A stretch of 64,000 nt of DNA from Candidatus Dormiibacterota bacterium (GTDB lineage Bacteria > Chloroflexota > Dormibacteria > CF-121), in NCBI GenBank assembly GCA_035544955.1, contig DASZZN010000007.1, positions 62,001-126,000 on the forward strand, read 5' to 3'. Position numbers and translations under genes: made by a program. The notes under the pieces were generated by a model. It did not search any database and was not told the origin of the DNA. It worked only from the letters and a program-made list of their open reading frames with translations. Positions 40,814 to 48,880 of this stretch are shown here, in pieces; the stretch's first letter is position 1; the number at the start of each line of letters is the position of its first letter.

Positions 40814-41821
40814 GTGGCGAAGGGAATGATCAGGCGAGGGGCAATCGTGGCCGTTGTTGTCCTGCTGGCGGCGGGCACGTCATCTTACCCCCGCACTCCG
40901 CCCACCCTCGTCACATCCGCGCCGACGGTGGCGTTGGCCGCCGGGAACGATCGCACGGATAATACGCATCTCGAGACCGTCCGACCGGTCAGCGGCAAGA
41001 CGGCGCCCGATCCCCGGGTCATCATGGGCGCGGCGACCACCAGCCGGGTGGTGGCGCTGACCTTCGACCTCGACATGGATCCACAGATGGCCGCCGCGGC
41101 TCGCGCCGGCGCCGTCTGGATCAACAAGGAGGCCCTCTCCTACCTCGAGGCCCACAGCATCCATGCAACCATGTTCATGACCGGAATGTGGGCGGAGATC
41201 TACCCAGGCGTGGCCCGCGAATTGGCGACCAATCCGAACTTCGAGATCGGCGACCACAGCTATTCCCACCCGGCGTTTCACACCCCGTGCTACCGTCTCG
41301 GCGGCGTGAGCCGATCGGAGCAGGCCCGGCAGATTCGGCTGGCGCAGGCGGCGATCCAGCGAACGACGGGGGTGCTACCGAAGTATTTCCGGTTTCCTGG
41401 CGGCTGCTACGACCGGCAATCGCTAGACCTGGTGCATGCCGCTGGGCTCATTCCGGTCCAGTGGAACGTCAACTCGATCGACGCCTTTAACACCTATCCG
41501 CAGCAGATCGTCGCGACGGTGCTCTCGGAGGTCAAACCGGGGTCGATCGTGGTCATGCATCTTCACGGTCGCGCCAATGCGCCGGCGACCGGCCAAGCGC
41601 TGCGGCTGCTCATCCCGGAGCTCGAGAGGCGCGGATACCATTTCGCGACGGTCAGCGAGCTTCTCGCTGCCGGCACGCCGATCGAGCCAGTTGGTACACG
41701 TGAGATTTCGGAGTTCTATCAGCCGCCGCCGCCCCGGCAAGGCACAACTCGAAGCACACCAACGCCCCGCTGGTGCGGCTGGGTAATCGGGCCCCACGGT
41801 CGAGCTTGGGTTTGCCGCTAG
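40814..41821 (+). CDS. Secreted polysaccharide deacetylase (NodB domain)
   Basis: 335 residues, GTG start. A signal peptide (IRRGAIVAVVVLLAAGTSSY) is followed by a linker and a NodB domain. VALTFDLDMDPQM holds the catalytic/metal Asp pair, FEIGDHSYSHPAF the two metal His, and YFRFPGGCYDRQSLDLV and GSIVVMHLHGRAN the remaining motifs. It removes N- or O-acetyl groups from cell-wall or exopolysaccharide chains outside the cell. Confidence 0.9.
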   Translation: MAKGMIRRGAIVAVVVLLAAGTSSYPRTPPTLVTSAPTVALAAGNDRTDNTHLETVRPVSGKTAPDPRVIMGAATTSRVVALTFDLDMDPQMAAAARAGAVWINKEALSYLEAHSIHATMFMTGMWAEIYPGVARELATNPNFEIGDHSYSHPAFHTPCYRLGGVSRSEQARQIRLAQAAIQRTTGVLPKYFRFPGGCYDRQSLDLVHAAGLIPVQWNVNSIDAFNTYPQQIVATVLSEVKPGSIVVMHLHGRANAPATGQALRLLIPELERRGYHFATVSELLAAGTPIEPVGTREISEFYQPPPPRQGTTRSTPTPRWCGWVIGPHGRAWVCR

Positions 41822-41849
41822 GCGCCGCTGCCACGTAGTCTGAAGCTTC

Positions 41850-43346
41850 GTGCACCGCCCCCTCATGCTCCTTGATGACTTCGATCGGTGGCTGTTCGAG
41901 CGCCTGACGCGAAAGGAGCGGCAACTCGCCGACCGCTCCCTCGGGCAACTGAGCAATGCCGCCAACCGATCGATGCTCTGGTTCGCCATCGCCGGCGTGA
42001 TCAGCATGCTCGGCGGCCGCGCGGGTCGGCGGGCCGCACTCCGGGGCATCGTCTCGATCGCGATCACGTCCACGCTCGTAAACCTCCCGTTGAAATACCT
42101 GGCTCGACGCGAGCGGCCGGCCAGCCGCAGGCTCATTCGGCCCCTGCCGGTCACCATGCCGGGCAGCTTCTCGTTCCCATCCGGGCACTCGGCGTCCGCC
42201 TTTGCCTTCGCGACTGGCGTCGGCACGGAGGAGCCGTGGTTGCTCCTGCCAATCCTCCCACTGGTGGCCGGTGTTGCCTACTCACGCGTCCACCTGCGCG
42301 TGCACTATCCGTTCGACGTGCTGGTGGGGGCGGCAATCGGCACGGGGATGGGACTCGCCAGCGGTGTGATCACCCGCATTGCTCGCGAGTGGTGGGATCC
42401 GGTGACTCCCGCGCCCGCGACGGAAAGGGCCGGCACCAACCAGCTGATCCTGGTTGCGAGCCCGCACGCAGGGAACGAACACAAGCTGGCCCGGGCCAAG
42501 CACCTGATGGCCGCCCGCGGGCTCGAGGTGGTCGCTGAGATCGCGGTCGACGACGTTCATCGCCTGCCCGATTTGCTTCGAAGCAACGGCTCACGATCAC
42601 CCATCGTTGTCGCGGCGGGCGGCGATGGAACCGTGGGCGCGGTCGCGAATGCGGTCATAGCGACACCGGCGGTCCTCGGCATCCTCCCCCTCGGTACCTC
42701 GAACGACTTCGCCCGATCGATCAGGATCCCTATCAACCTGGACAAGGCGGTGCGACTCCTTGCGCGCGGCCAGGTTTCGCGCCACGACGCCGGCAAGCTG
42801 ACCCGGGATGGTCAACCGCCTCGGTATTTCGTCCACGCCGCCGCGATGGGCCTGAACGTACAGTTCGCGCGCTTCGCGACGCGAGCCGATCTGCGAGCGC
42901 GATTCGGGCGGCTGACCTACGCGGTCGCGATGGCGATCGCCATGAAGGAACGGCCGGTCTTCCGGTGCGAGGTCGAGGTCGAAGGACGAACCGAGTCCTT
43001 GAGCCTTGTCCATCTCTCGGTGATCAACGCCCCGGTCTTTGGGGGATTTCTCGACCTCAAGCTCCCGGGTGCGAATCCGGACAACCGGGCCCTCGACGTC
43101 ATCATGATCGAGCACCTGCCGATGAGGCGGTTGCTGCGTTCGGCACTCTATCCCATCTTTCACGTACGTCGCCGGATCCGCGGCTTTCGAACGCTCCAAG
43201 TCTCGCGCTTGCGCGTCGGGACCAGGGAGCCGATGGACGTCACCCTGGACGGCGAGATCGCCGGCAAGATTCCGGGGACCTTCGAAATCGTGCCCGGCGG
43301 GCTTCGCGTGGTCGCGCCGGTGAGCTTCAAGGACAAGCATCGATAA
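41850..43346 (+). CDS. Fusion of PAP2 phosphatase and diacylglycerol/lipid kinase
   Basis: 498 residues, GTG start. Residues 1-180 are a PAP2 membrane phosphatase: KYLARRERPASRR, PSGHSASAFAFATG, and SRVHLRVHYPFDVLVGAAIG (motifs C1-C3). Residues ~195-495 are a DAGK/YegS-type kinase: ILVASPHAGNEHK, VVAAGGDGTVGAVANAV, GILPLGTSNDFARSI, and a MDVTLDGEIAG ending. It may interconvert phosphatidate-type lipids and recycle undecaprenyl or diacylglycerol carriers. This domain order is known in actinobacteria. Confidence 0.92.
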   Translation: MHRPLMLLDDFDRWLFERLTRKERQLADRSLGQLSNAANRSMLWFAIAGVISMLGGRAGRRAALRGIVSIAITSTLVNLPLKYLARRERPASRRLIRPLPVTMPGSFSFPSGHSASAFAFATGVGTEEPWLLLPILPLVAGVAYSRVHLRVHYPFDVLVGAAIGTGMGLASGVITRIAREWWDPVTPAPATERAGTNQLILVASPHAGNEHKLARAKHLMAARGLEVVAEIAVDDVHRLPDLLRSNGSRSPIVVAAGGDGTVGAVANAVIATPAVLGILPLGTSNDFARSIRIPINLDKAVRLLARGQVSRHDAGKLTRDGQPPRYFVHAAAMGLNVQFARFATRADLRARFGRLTYAVAMAIAMKERPVFRCEVEVEGRTESLSLVHLSVINAPVFGGFLDLKLPGANPDNRALDVIMIEHLPMRRLLRSALYPIFHVRRRIRGFRTLQVSRLRVGTREPMDVTLDGEIAGKIPGTFEIVPGGLRVVAPVSFKDKHR

Positions 43347-43407
43347 GCGGGCAGCCCTCGTCGCCTTTTCGGTCCGCGTCCTCGGTATCCTGCTAGGACT
43401 GTCGGTC

Positions 43408-44004
43408 GTGACCGCGCTCGCCGGTATCGGCATCAGGGCATGGGCTCCAGGCTTCGACCTTCAGGCCATTCAGGCGATCGCGGGCAGTCGCGACGCAACC
43501 CTAACCTCGATCGCGTGGGTGGTAACCCAGGCGGGCTCGTTCGTCCTTCTGGCGCCGCTTTCGATCGCCTTCCTGCTGCTCCGTCGCTGGAGGCGCCCCG
43601 CGGACGACATTGCCCTGGTGGTGATCGCGGTCGGGAGCGCCGTCTTGCCGCTGGTTGTCAAGGTGATCGTCGCCCGACCGCGGCCAACGATCGAGCATCT
43701 GAGCCAGCTCTCCTCTCTCAGCTTCCCTTCCGAGCACACGACGCAGGCGGCCGCGATCTACCTGACGATCGCGATCATGCTCTCTCAGAGCCTGGCACGC
43801 GGCTGGCGTGAGGCCGCCATTGTTCTCGGCATCGTGATCGCCCTTGCGGTTGCCTGGTCCCGTGTCTACCTGGGCGTCCATTACCCCACCGATGTGACCG
43901 CCGGACTCCTGCTGGGATGGGGCTGGGCCCTGCTCGTCCTCCATTGGGCGCGCCCGAAGCTGATTCAGGATCAGCCGGCCATGGGACGGGTCGCCAGCAA
44001 ATGA
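43408..44004 (+). CDS. PAP2-family membrane phosphatase
   Basis: 198 residues from GTG 43408. Motifs KVIVARPRPTIEHLSQLSSL, SFPSEHTTQAAAIYLT and SRVYLGVHYPTDVTAGLLLG are the PAP2 triad, close to undecaprenyl pyrophosphate phosphatases. The first membrane helix (ALVAFSVRVLGILLGLSVVT) starts upstream of 43408, where the frame is open back to TGA 43321 without ATG/GTG/TTG. An ATC at 43339 has AAGGA five bases upstream and would start IDKRAALVAF. It would then overlap the fusion gene end. Confidence 0.88.
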   Translation: MTALAGIGIRAWAPGFDLQAIQAIAGSRDATLTSIAWVVTQAGSFVLLAPLSIAFLLLRRWRRPADDIALVVIAVGSAVLPLVVKVIVARPRPTIEHLSQLSSLSFPSEHTTQAAAIYLTIAIMLSQSLARGWREAAIVLGIVIALAVAWSRVYLGVHYPTDVTAGLLLGWGWALLVLHWARPKLIQDQPAMGRVASK

Positions 44005-44168
44005 CACGATCTCTTGGTAAGCCCGTGACAGCCGCCAACAGCGCTGCGACCAAGTAACAACGATCGCGGATCGAGCGATGCCATCGGCGCGCACCCTCCG
44101 TTGTATCGACAGCGGACGGGGAGGCAAATACCGCGCAACGCGCGCGATGAAGAGGTGGCATCAGCCCT

Positions 44169-44969
44169 ATGGATCGCGACAGGTTCAGCGTGCGCAAGGC
44201 GTTGTCGGCGGTAATGGGAGCGACGGTGCTCCTGGTAGGGGTTCCGGCACTTTCGGTCAGCGCCGCGGGAGTCGATGACTACCCCTATCGCGGGACCGTC
44301 AACAAACTCGATCCCTGGGGTTTCTACACTGGGTACTGCACCTCGTTCGCCGCGTTCCGGCTGAGCCAGGAAGGGGTCCGTTTGCACGGTGCGTCGCTGC
44401 AAGGCCCGAATGGGAAGAGCGCGTTCTTCGGTAACGGCGGATCGTGGGATGCAGCGGCGGCATCGATCGGCTATGTCGTCGATAGTCATCCGACCGTCGG
44501 CTCGGTGGCCGTCTGGCACGGCGGGGAGGGCGGTGCCTGGTGGGGCGGCCACGTCGCGTACGTTATGGCCGTCGACGCCGCTGGCAACGCGACCGTTGAG
44601 GAGTACAACTGGTCCAACTACCTGCGGTACGGGCAGCGCACGGTGCGGGCACCTCGCTACATCCACTTCGCCGCGCTCGCGGTACGGCCGATCTCCTACC
44701 CGGTGCCGACCCCACCGGCGCAACCGGCCGGACATCCGTATTTCACCATCGACACCGTCCGGCAGCGGTCTGGTCCCGGCACGGGCTATAGCACGCTAGG
44801 CATGCTACCGGCGCGCCATCGGATCATGATCGTTTGCCAGGTCCGCTCCGCCAGCGTCATCAACGGCACCGCCATCTGGGACCGCCTTAGCGACGGCACG
44901 TATGTGACCGACTACTACACGACGACGCCGGCCTTCAACCGCTTCAGTCCCGGCCTTTCGAGCTGCTAG
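44169..44969 (+). CDS. Secreted CHAP-domain hydrolase with SH3b domain
   Basis: 266 residues. A signal peptide (KALSAVMGATVLLVGVPALS) precedes a CHAP domain: GFYTGYCTSFAAFRLSQEGV (catalytic Cys), TVGSVAVWHGGEGGAWWGGHVAYVMAVD (catalytic His) and ATVEEYNWSNY. The C-terminal ~70 residues are SH3b-like (VRQRSGPGTGYSTLGMLPARHRI). It cleaves peptidoglycan at the amide or peptide bonds. The 164 bp upstream holds no recognised riboswitch. Confidence 0.9.
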   Translation: MDRDRFSVRKALSAVMGATVLLVGVPALSVSAAGVDDYPYRGTVNKLDPWGFYTGYCTSFAAFRLSQEGVRLHGASLQGPNGKSAFFGNGGSWDAAAASIGYVVDSHPTVGSVAVWHGGEGGAWWGGHVAYVMAVDAAGNATVEEYNWSNYLRYGQRTVRAPRYIHFAALAVRPISYPVPTPPAQPAGHPYFTIDTVRQRSGPGTGYSTLGMLPARHRIMIVCQVRSASVINGTAIWDRLSDGTYVTDYYTTTPAFNRFSPGLSSC

Positions 44970-44984
44970 GTCCAGCCAGCAGAA

Positions 44985-45013
44985 AAGAGGGCCGCTTCGC
45001 GCGGCCCTCTTTC
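44985..45013. terminator. Bidirectional rho-independent terminator
   Basis: AAAGAGGGCCGC (44985-44996), loop TTCGC, GCGGCCCTCTTT (45002-45013) is a 12-bp perfect stem with A/T tails on both sides. It lies between the convergent CHAP hydrolase and yacP genes and can serve both. Confidence 0.92.
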
Positions 45014-45060
45014 CTATTTCTCCGTAATTAGCCGTCCCCGGCGTGGAAGGGACGGCGTGA

Positions 45061-45582
45061 CTAGGTTGGTTCACCTCGCCGCAGACGGTCGAGACGTTCA
45101 CGGGTTTTCGGGTCGAGGCGATCCTCGAGCCGGCGGGCAATGTCGGAACGTGCACGGTTGTCTCCTATCTGCCGGTCGCGGCTCGCCAGCACGGCATCCA
45201 CCTGGCCCTTGAGGGTCAGCGCCGAGACGGTCTTGATCTGCCGGCCAAGCGCGAGGTCGCGTTGGAGCGCGTCGGAGGTGGCGACCGTAACCTCGTCGCT
45301 CGCTTTTGCTTCGAAGAGCAGCCGCTCGATGACATGATCTGCGCTCGTCTTTCGCCCTGAGTAGACGACTTGCACGCCGCTCACCGTCTGCTCCGATGCC
45401 TCGGCGTCGGGGCGGCGATGCGAGTCGAACACCACCGTGACCTTCTGCCGCGTCATCGCCGCGTAGTCCGCCAGCGTCGCGATCAGGAGCTCACGCGCGT
45501 CCTGCAGGTTCACATCTTTGACCGCGGAGAGCTCGGGCCAGGCAAAGATGATGTTGTAGCCGTCGACGATCAGTCGCTCCAC
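45061..45582 (-). CDS. yacP: NYN-domain ribonuclease-like protein YacP
   Basis: 173 residues. MERLIVDGYNIIFAWPELSA then ARELLIATLADYAAM is the NYN (PIN-like) start; KVTVVFDSHRRPDAE and ADHVIERLLFEAKASDEVTVATSDALQRDL supply the acidic site. In Bacillus the homologue Rae1/YacP cleaves mRNA in the ribosome A site. Here it is the last member of the radA-yacL-ispD-ispF-cysS-rlmB-yacP string, but is separated from rlmB by an inserted permease and LuxR gene. Confidence 0.9.
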   Translation of the reverse strand: MERLIVDGYNIIFAWPELSAVKDVNLQDARELLIATLADYAAMTRQKVTVVFDSHRRPDAEASEQTVSGVQVVYSGRKTSADHVIERLLFEAKASDEVTVATSDALQRDLALGRQIKTVSALTLKGQVDAVLASRDRQIGDNRARSDIARRLEDRLDPKTRERLDRLRRGEPT

Positions 45583-45584
45583 CT

Positions 45585-46199
45585 CTATAAGCCGAGCCGC
45601 GACGCCGAGCGAACGAGCTCGACCTTGGCCTTCAGTCCGAGCTTGCTGCAGACGTTGGCGACGTGCGTCTCGACGGTGCGCTCGCCGATGTGCAGCTGCT
45701 CGCCGATCTCGCGGGCGGTATAGCCCTGCGCGGCGAGCGCCGCGACCTCCCGCTCGCGCCTGGTCAGTGTCTCGACACCGGTGCGACTCGTGAACTCGGT
45801 CCGCTTTCCCGGAGTCTGCCGGGCGAGCAGGTCAGCGAGGCTGCCCGCATAGAGGCGGACCACCAGGCCCAACACGAGATAGGCGGTCGCCTCCGACACG
45901 CCGGTCGCCAGACTCACGCTGCCCAGCGCGGTGGTGAGCACCAGTTGACCGAGCCCGACCACCGCCACCGCCAGGGCGAGCCGGTCGGATAGGAGCCAGA
46001 CGGCAGCCAGCAGGGGGATCAGACCCAGGGCGGTCAGCGCAACCTGGACCGGCGTGAGCAGGTCGCCGGCGAGGACCAACAGGAGCGCCACAATGCAGCC
46101 GGCCGCAACCGCGATTTCCTCTGGCCGGCCGGCCAGGGCAAAGGGACCTGGCAGAACACGAGCCAGGCTCGAACCGCGTTTGCTCTCAGGCGTGGCCAC
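45585..46199 (-). CDS. Membrane-anchored LuxR-type regulator
   Basis: About 204 residues from GTG 46199. Two to four hydrophobic segments (VAAGCIVALLLVLAGDLL, ALTALGLIPLLAAVWLLS, LAVAVVGLGQLVLTTALG, ATAYLVLGLVVRLYAG) precede a cytosolic HTH: LTRREREVAALAAQGYTARE, IGEQLHIGERTVETHVANVC and SKLGLKAKVELVRSA. The sensor could be the membrane part. It is two bases from the yacP start and has a strong cluster of CCGTAC repeats upstream, so it probably regulates itself and the permease. Confidence 0.85.
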   Translation of the reverse strand: MATPESKRGSSLARVLPGPFALAGRPEEIAVAAGCIVALLLVLAGDLLTPVQVALTALGLIPLLAAVWLLSDRLALAVAVVGLGQLVLTTALGSVSLATGVSEATAYLVLGLVVRLYAGSLADLLARQTPGKRTEFTSRTGVETLTRREREVAALAAQGYTAREIGEQLHIGERTVETHVANVCSKLGLKAKVELVRSASRLGL

Positions 46200-46232
46200 A
46201 CAACCCTCCGCGAGCAATCCTACGACGAGTCC

Positions 46233-46305
46233 CCGTACTCGGTGCGGAAGAGGGGGCGAGTACGGATTCGGCCGTTCTCCGTACAACAATCCGTACTGAG
46301 TACGG
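46233..46305. promoter_or_regulatory. Cluster of GTACGG/CCGTAC operator repeats
   Basis: Within 73 bp between the divergent LuxR gene and APC permease gene are CCGTACTCG (46233-46241) facing CGAGTACGG (46257-46265), a perfect 9-bp inverted repeat spaced 15 bases. There is also CCGTAC (46279-46284) and the palindrome CCGTACTGAGTACGG (46291-46305). Five GTAC half-sites in this divergent promoter make a strong operator candidate, most simply for the membrane LuxR protein. Confidence 0.65.
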
Positions 46306-46345
46306 TGAGCCGTCTCGCGATCAGGACCTACGTTGAGAAGCGCCA

Positions 46346-47968
46346 ATGCAGCCACCAGCAGACGGGCACCTCCCAGCGGAAGGAATCTCCGGGAGCGAGC
46401 TCCGGCGCGACGTTTCCGTGTGGGGCTCGTACATGTGGGGCTATGCGGCCGTTGGCGCAGATATCTACACCGCGTTGGGGATCATCACCCTGGCCGCCCT
46501 CGGCCTGGCGCCGCTGGCTTTCCTGGCGGCAGGCCTTGTCTTCGCCCTGGTCGGCCTGTGTTACGCGGAGCTGGCGTCTGCCTATCCGCTGGCGGGCGGC
46601 GGCCAGTACTTCACGCTGCGCGGGCTCGGGGACCTCGCAGGATTGGTGGCCGGCGCTGCCCTGGTGCTCGATTACACGATCGACATCTCACTGTTCACGG
46701 TGGTCGCTTTTGGGTATTTCAACTACTTCCTGCCGTGGGTCACGCTCGGGCGTCACACCACTGATTTCACCGTGACCATCGGGCCGATCAATCTCGCCTG
46801 GTTATGGTTGGTCGAATCGATAGCGGGGATCGCGCTCTTGATCTGGCTCAACGTCCGCGGCATAAAGGTGTCGACGAACTTCAACGAGGTCATCGGGACG
46901 ATCGCGATCATTGCCCAGAGCATCATCGTCCTCGCCGGCTTCGTGTTGGTCTGGCGGCCGGAGATCGTGTCCCACGAGTTTCTCTTCGATCGTCCGTCGC
47001 TGAGCCAATTCGCCTTCGGCTCGTCACTGGCCATCATCGCCTTCGTCGGGCTGGAGACAATCTCCCAAGTTGCCCAGGAAACGCGCCGACCGGCGACGAT
47101 CATCCCGCGCACCTCGATCGGCCTCGTCATCTCGGTCCTGCTGTTCGCCATGGCGTTCTCGGTCCTCGCCATCGGGCTCGTCAAGCCGACGGATTTCTAC
47201 GGCCACGAGGGCGATCCGGTGTCGCTTATCGCCGCCCACATCCCAATCATCGGTGTGGTCGCGGCCCCATTGACCGCCCTCATCGGTTTCCTCATCGTGT
47301 TCATCTCGGCCAACTCGGGCATGGTCAGCTCGTCGCGCCTGAGCTACTCGATGAGCCAATTCGATCTGCTGCCGCATTGGTTTGCCCAGGTCAACAAGCG
47401 ATTCGCCACCCCGGCCCGAGCCGTGATGGTATTCGGCGTGGTCGCGCTCTTGCAGACGGTCTTCGCCTTTTTCACACCGGGACCGTCAGGTAAGAACGCC
47501 GCCATCGATGTCCTGGCCGATCTTTACGCCTTCGGCGCCACCACCGGCTACTTGCTGGTGTTCATCTCCCTATTTGTGCTGCGCCTCAAGGATCCGTTCA
47601 CCCCGCGACCGTACAAGATGCCACTCAACATCCGGATCACCTATCGCGGGAACCCGGTCTGGTTTCCCGTCCTCGGTGTGCTCGGCTTCCTCGGCGTCCT
47701 CTTCTTCCTCGTCATGGTGCTCCTGACCCACCACTACGCGCGCATCATCGGCCCGCTGTGGGTGCTGGCCGCCGTCGTGCTGTTCATCCTCTACCGACGG
47801 AAGCGCGGCCTGCCGATGTTCAAGACGCTCCCGCGTGACTGGGAAACGGCCACCAAGCGGGTGCTGCTCGAGGCCGAAGAGTTCAAGTCCCTCGAGGAAT
47901 ATGAAGCCGCCCTCAACGAGCATCGGGCGCGAACCGGCGGTACGAACCTGCCTGGGGCGCGCCCGTGA
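46346..47968 (+). CDS. APC-superfamily amino acid permease
   Basis: 540 residues with about 12-13 helices. Features are SVWGSYMWGYAAVGADIYTA, LAGLVAGAALVLDYTIDISL, FGSSLAIIAFVGLETISQVA, and RLKDPFTPRPYKMPLNIRI, all usual in APC-family permeases. The C-terminus has a ~60-residue cytosolic tail. Its promoter carries the CCGTAC cluster, so the adjacent LuxR protein may control it. Substrate not determinable. Confidence 0.9.
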   Translation: MQPPADGHLPAEGISGSELRRDVSVWGSYMWGYAAVGADIYTALGIITLAALGLAPLAFLAAGLVFALVGLCYAELASAYPLAGGGQYFTLRGLGDLAGLVAGAALVLDYTIDISLFTVVAFGYFNYFLPWVTLGRHTTDFTVTIGPINLAWLWLVESIAGIALLIWLNVRGIKVSTNFNEVIGTIAIIAQSIIVLAGFVLVWRPEIVSHEFLFDRPSLSQFAFGSSLAIIAFVGLETISQVAQETRRPATIIPRTSIGLVISVLLFAMAFSVLAIGLVKPTDFYGHEGDPVSLIAAHIPIIGVVAAPLTALIGFLIVFISANSGMVSSSRLSYSMSQFDLLPHWFAQVNKRFATPARAVMVFGVVALLQTVFAFFTPGPSGKNAAIDVLADLYAFGATTGYLLVFISLFVLRLKDPFTPRPYKMPLNIRITYRGNPVWFPVLGVLGFLGVLFFLVMVLLTHHYARIIGPLWVLAAVVLFILYRRKRGLPMFKTLPRDWETATKRVLLEAEEFKSLEEYEAALNEHRARTGGTNLPGARP

Positions 47969-48192
47969 GCGATCTAAAGAGCGTCGTCATCGCCGCGGAG
48001 GCGGTGGTCCTGCTCGTGGTCAGCTTCGCCGACGTCGTAAGCGGTCAGTTCCTGGGTGCGGCCATCCTTTTGGGGATCGCCTGGCTGTCTGCCGCGTGCG
48101 CCTGGGCGCTCTGGCCGGCCACGAGCCGAATTATCGGCCTCGCTGGCGAAGCACCTCGTACAGCAGGATCGAGCCGGCGACCGCGGCGTTGA
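47965..48192 (+). CDS. Small two-helix membrane protein after the permease
   Basis: 75 residues, GTG start, 4-bp overlap with the APC permease stop. Two hydrophobic helices (VVIAAEAVVLLVVSFADVVS, LGAAILLGIAWLSAACAWAL) and a basic tail. It may be an accessory subunit of the permease. It overlaps the convergent rlmB gene by 62 bp, so its last residues may be reduced in evolution. Confidence 0.55.
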   Translation: MSDLKSVVIAAEAVVLLVVSFADVVSGQFLGAAILLGIAWLSAACAWALWPATSRIIGLAGEAPRTAGSSRRPRR

Positions 48193-48877
48193 GCGAGCTG
48201 ACTTTGCCGAGCATTGGTAGGCGGACGAGGGCATCGGCCTTTTTGCGCAGCAAATCATGCAGCCCCTCCCCTTCGGCGCCGATCACGAGCACCAGTGGGC
48301 GCCGGTAGTCGAACTCCGTGTAGAGCGTGGGCGCGTCGCCGCTGAGGCCAACGATCCAGAAGCCGAGAGCTTTGAGGGTCTCGGTCGCCTGCGCAAGGTT
48401 CGCGACGCGGGCATAGCGCAGGTGCTCGGCGGCCCCGGCTGATGCCTTCACTACCGATGGCGTCACTTCCGGGGACCGGTTGTGCGAGGTCACGATCCCG
48501 CCCACGCCGGTCGCCTCCGCCGTGCGGCTGATCGTGCCCAGGTTCTGCGGATCCTGCAGGCTGTCGAGCATCAGCAGCACCGCGTCGGGGCGTTCGGCCA
48601 GCGCTTCGCGAGCCATCGGTTCGAGCTCCCAGTACTTTCGCGGACCGACATAGGCGACCACGCCCTGGTGGGCCTCCGAGTGCGCGATGTCGTCCAACTT
48701 TCGGCGGTCGGCGGGCTCGATCGTCACGTGGCGGCCCGCGGCAAGTTGCCGTAGCTCCTTCAGCCTCGGTTCCTCCCGAAGGCCGTCGGCCAGCAGCAGC
48801 CGCTTTACCGGCCGCCCGGCGCGGAATGCCTCGAGCACCGGATTGCGGCCGTAAATGATGTCAGGCGGCCGAGGCAT
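48131..48877 (-). CDS. rlmB: SpoU/TrmH-family 23S rRNA 2'-O-methyltransferase (RlmB-like)
   Basis: 248 residues. N-terminal substrate-binding domain IIYGRNPVLEAFRAGRPVKR; SPOUT core with motif 1 LDSLQDPQNLGTISRTAEAT, motif 2 LVIGAEGEGL and motif 3 GKVSSLNAAVAGSILLYEVL. RlmB methylates a 23S rRNA guanosine (G2251 in E. coli) using SAM; the exact target here is inferred. Three bases downstream of cysS, as in Bacillus. Confidence 0.92.
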   Translation of the reverse strand: MPRPPDIIYGRNPVLEAFRAGRPVKRLLLADGLREEPRLKELRQLAAGRHVTIEPADRRKLDDIAHSEAHQGVVAYVGPRKYWELEPMAREALAERPDAVLLMLDSLQDPQNLGTISRTAEATGVGGIVTSHNRSPEVTPSVVKASAGAAEHLRYARVANLAQATETLKALGFWIVGLSGDAPTLYTEFDYRRPLVLVIGAEGEGLHDLLRKKADALVRLPMLGKVSSLNAAVAGSILLYEVLRQRGR

Positions 48878-48880
48878 GGA

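Noticed and set aside
44005-44168. Possible c-di-AMP (ydaO-type) riboswitch before the CHAP hydrolase
   Set aside because: Such hydrolases are often riboswitch-controlled, but I could not find the conserved ydaO core or a matching stem set here.
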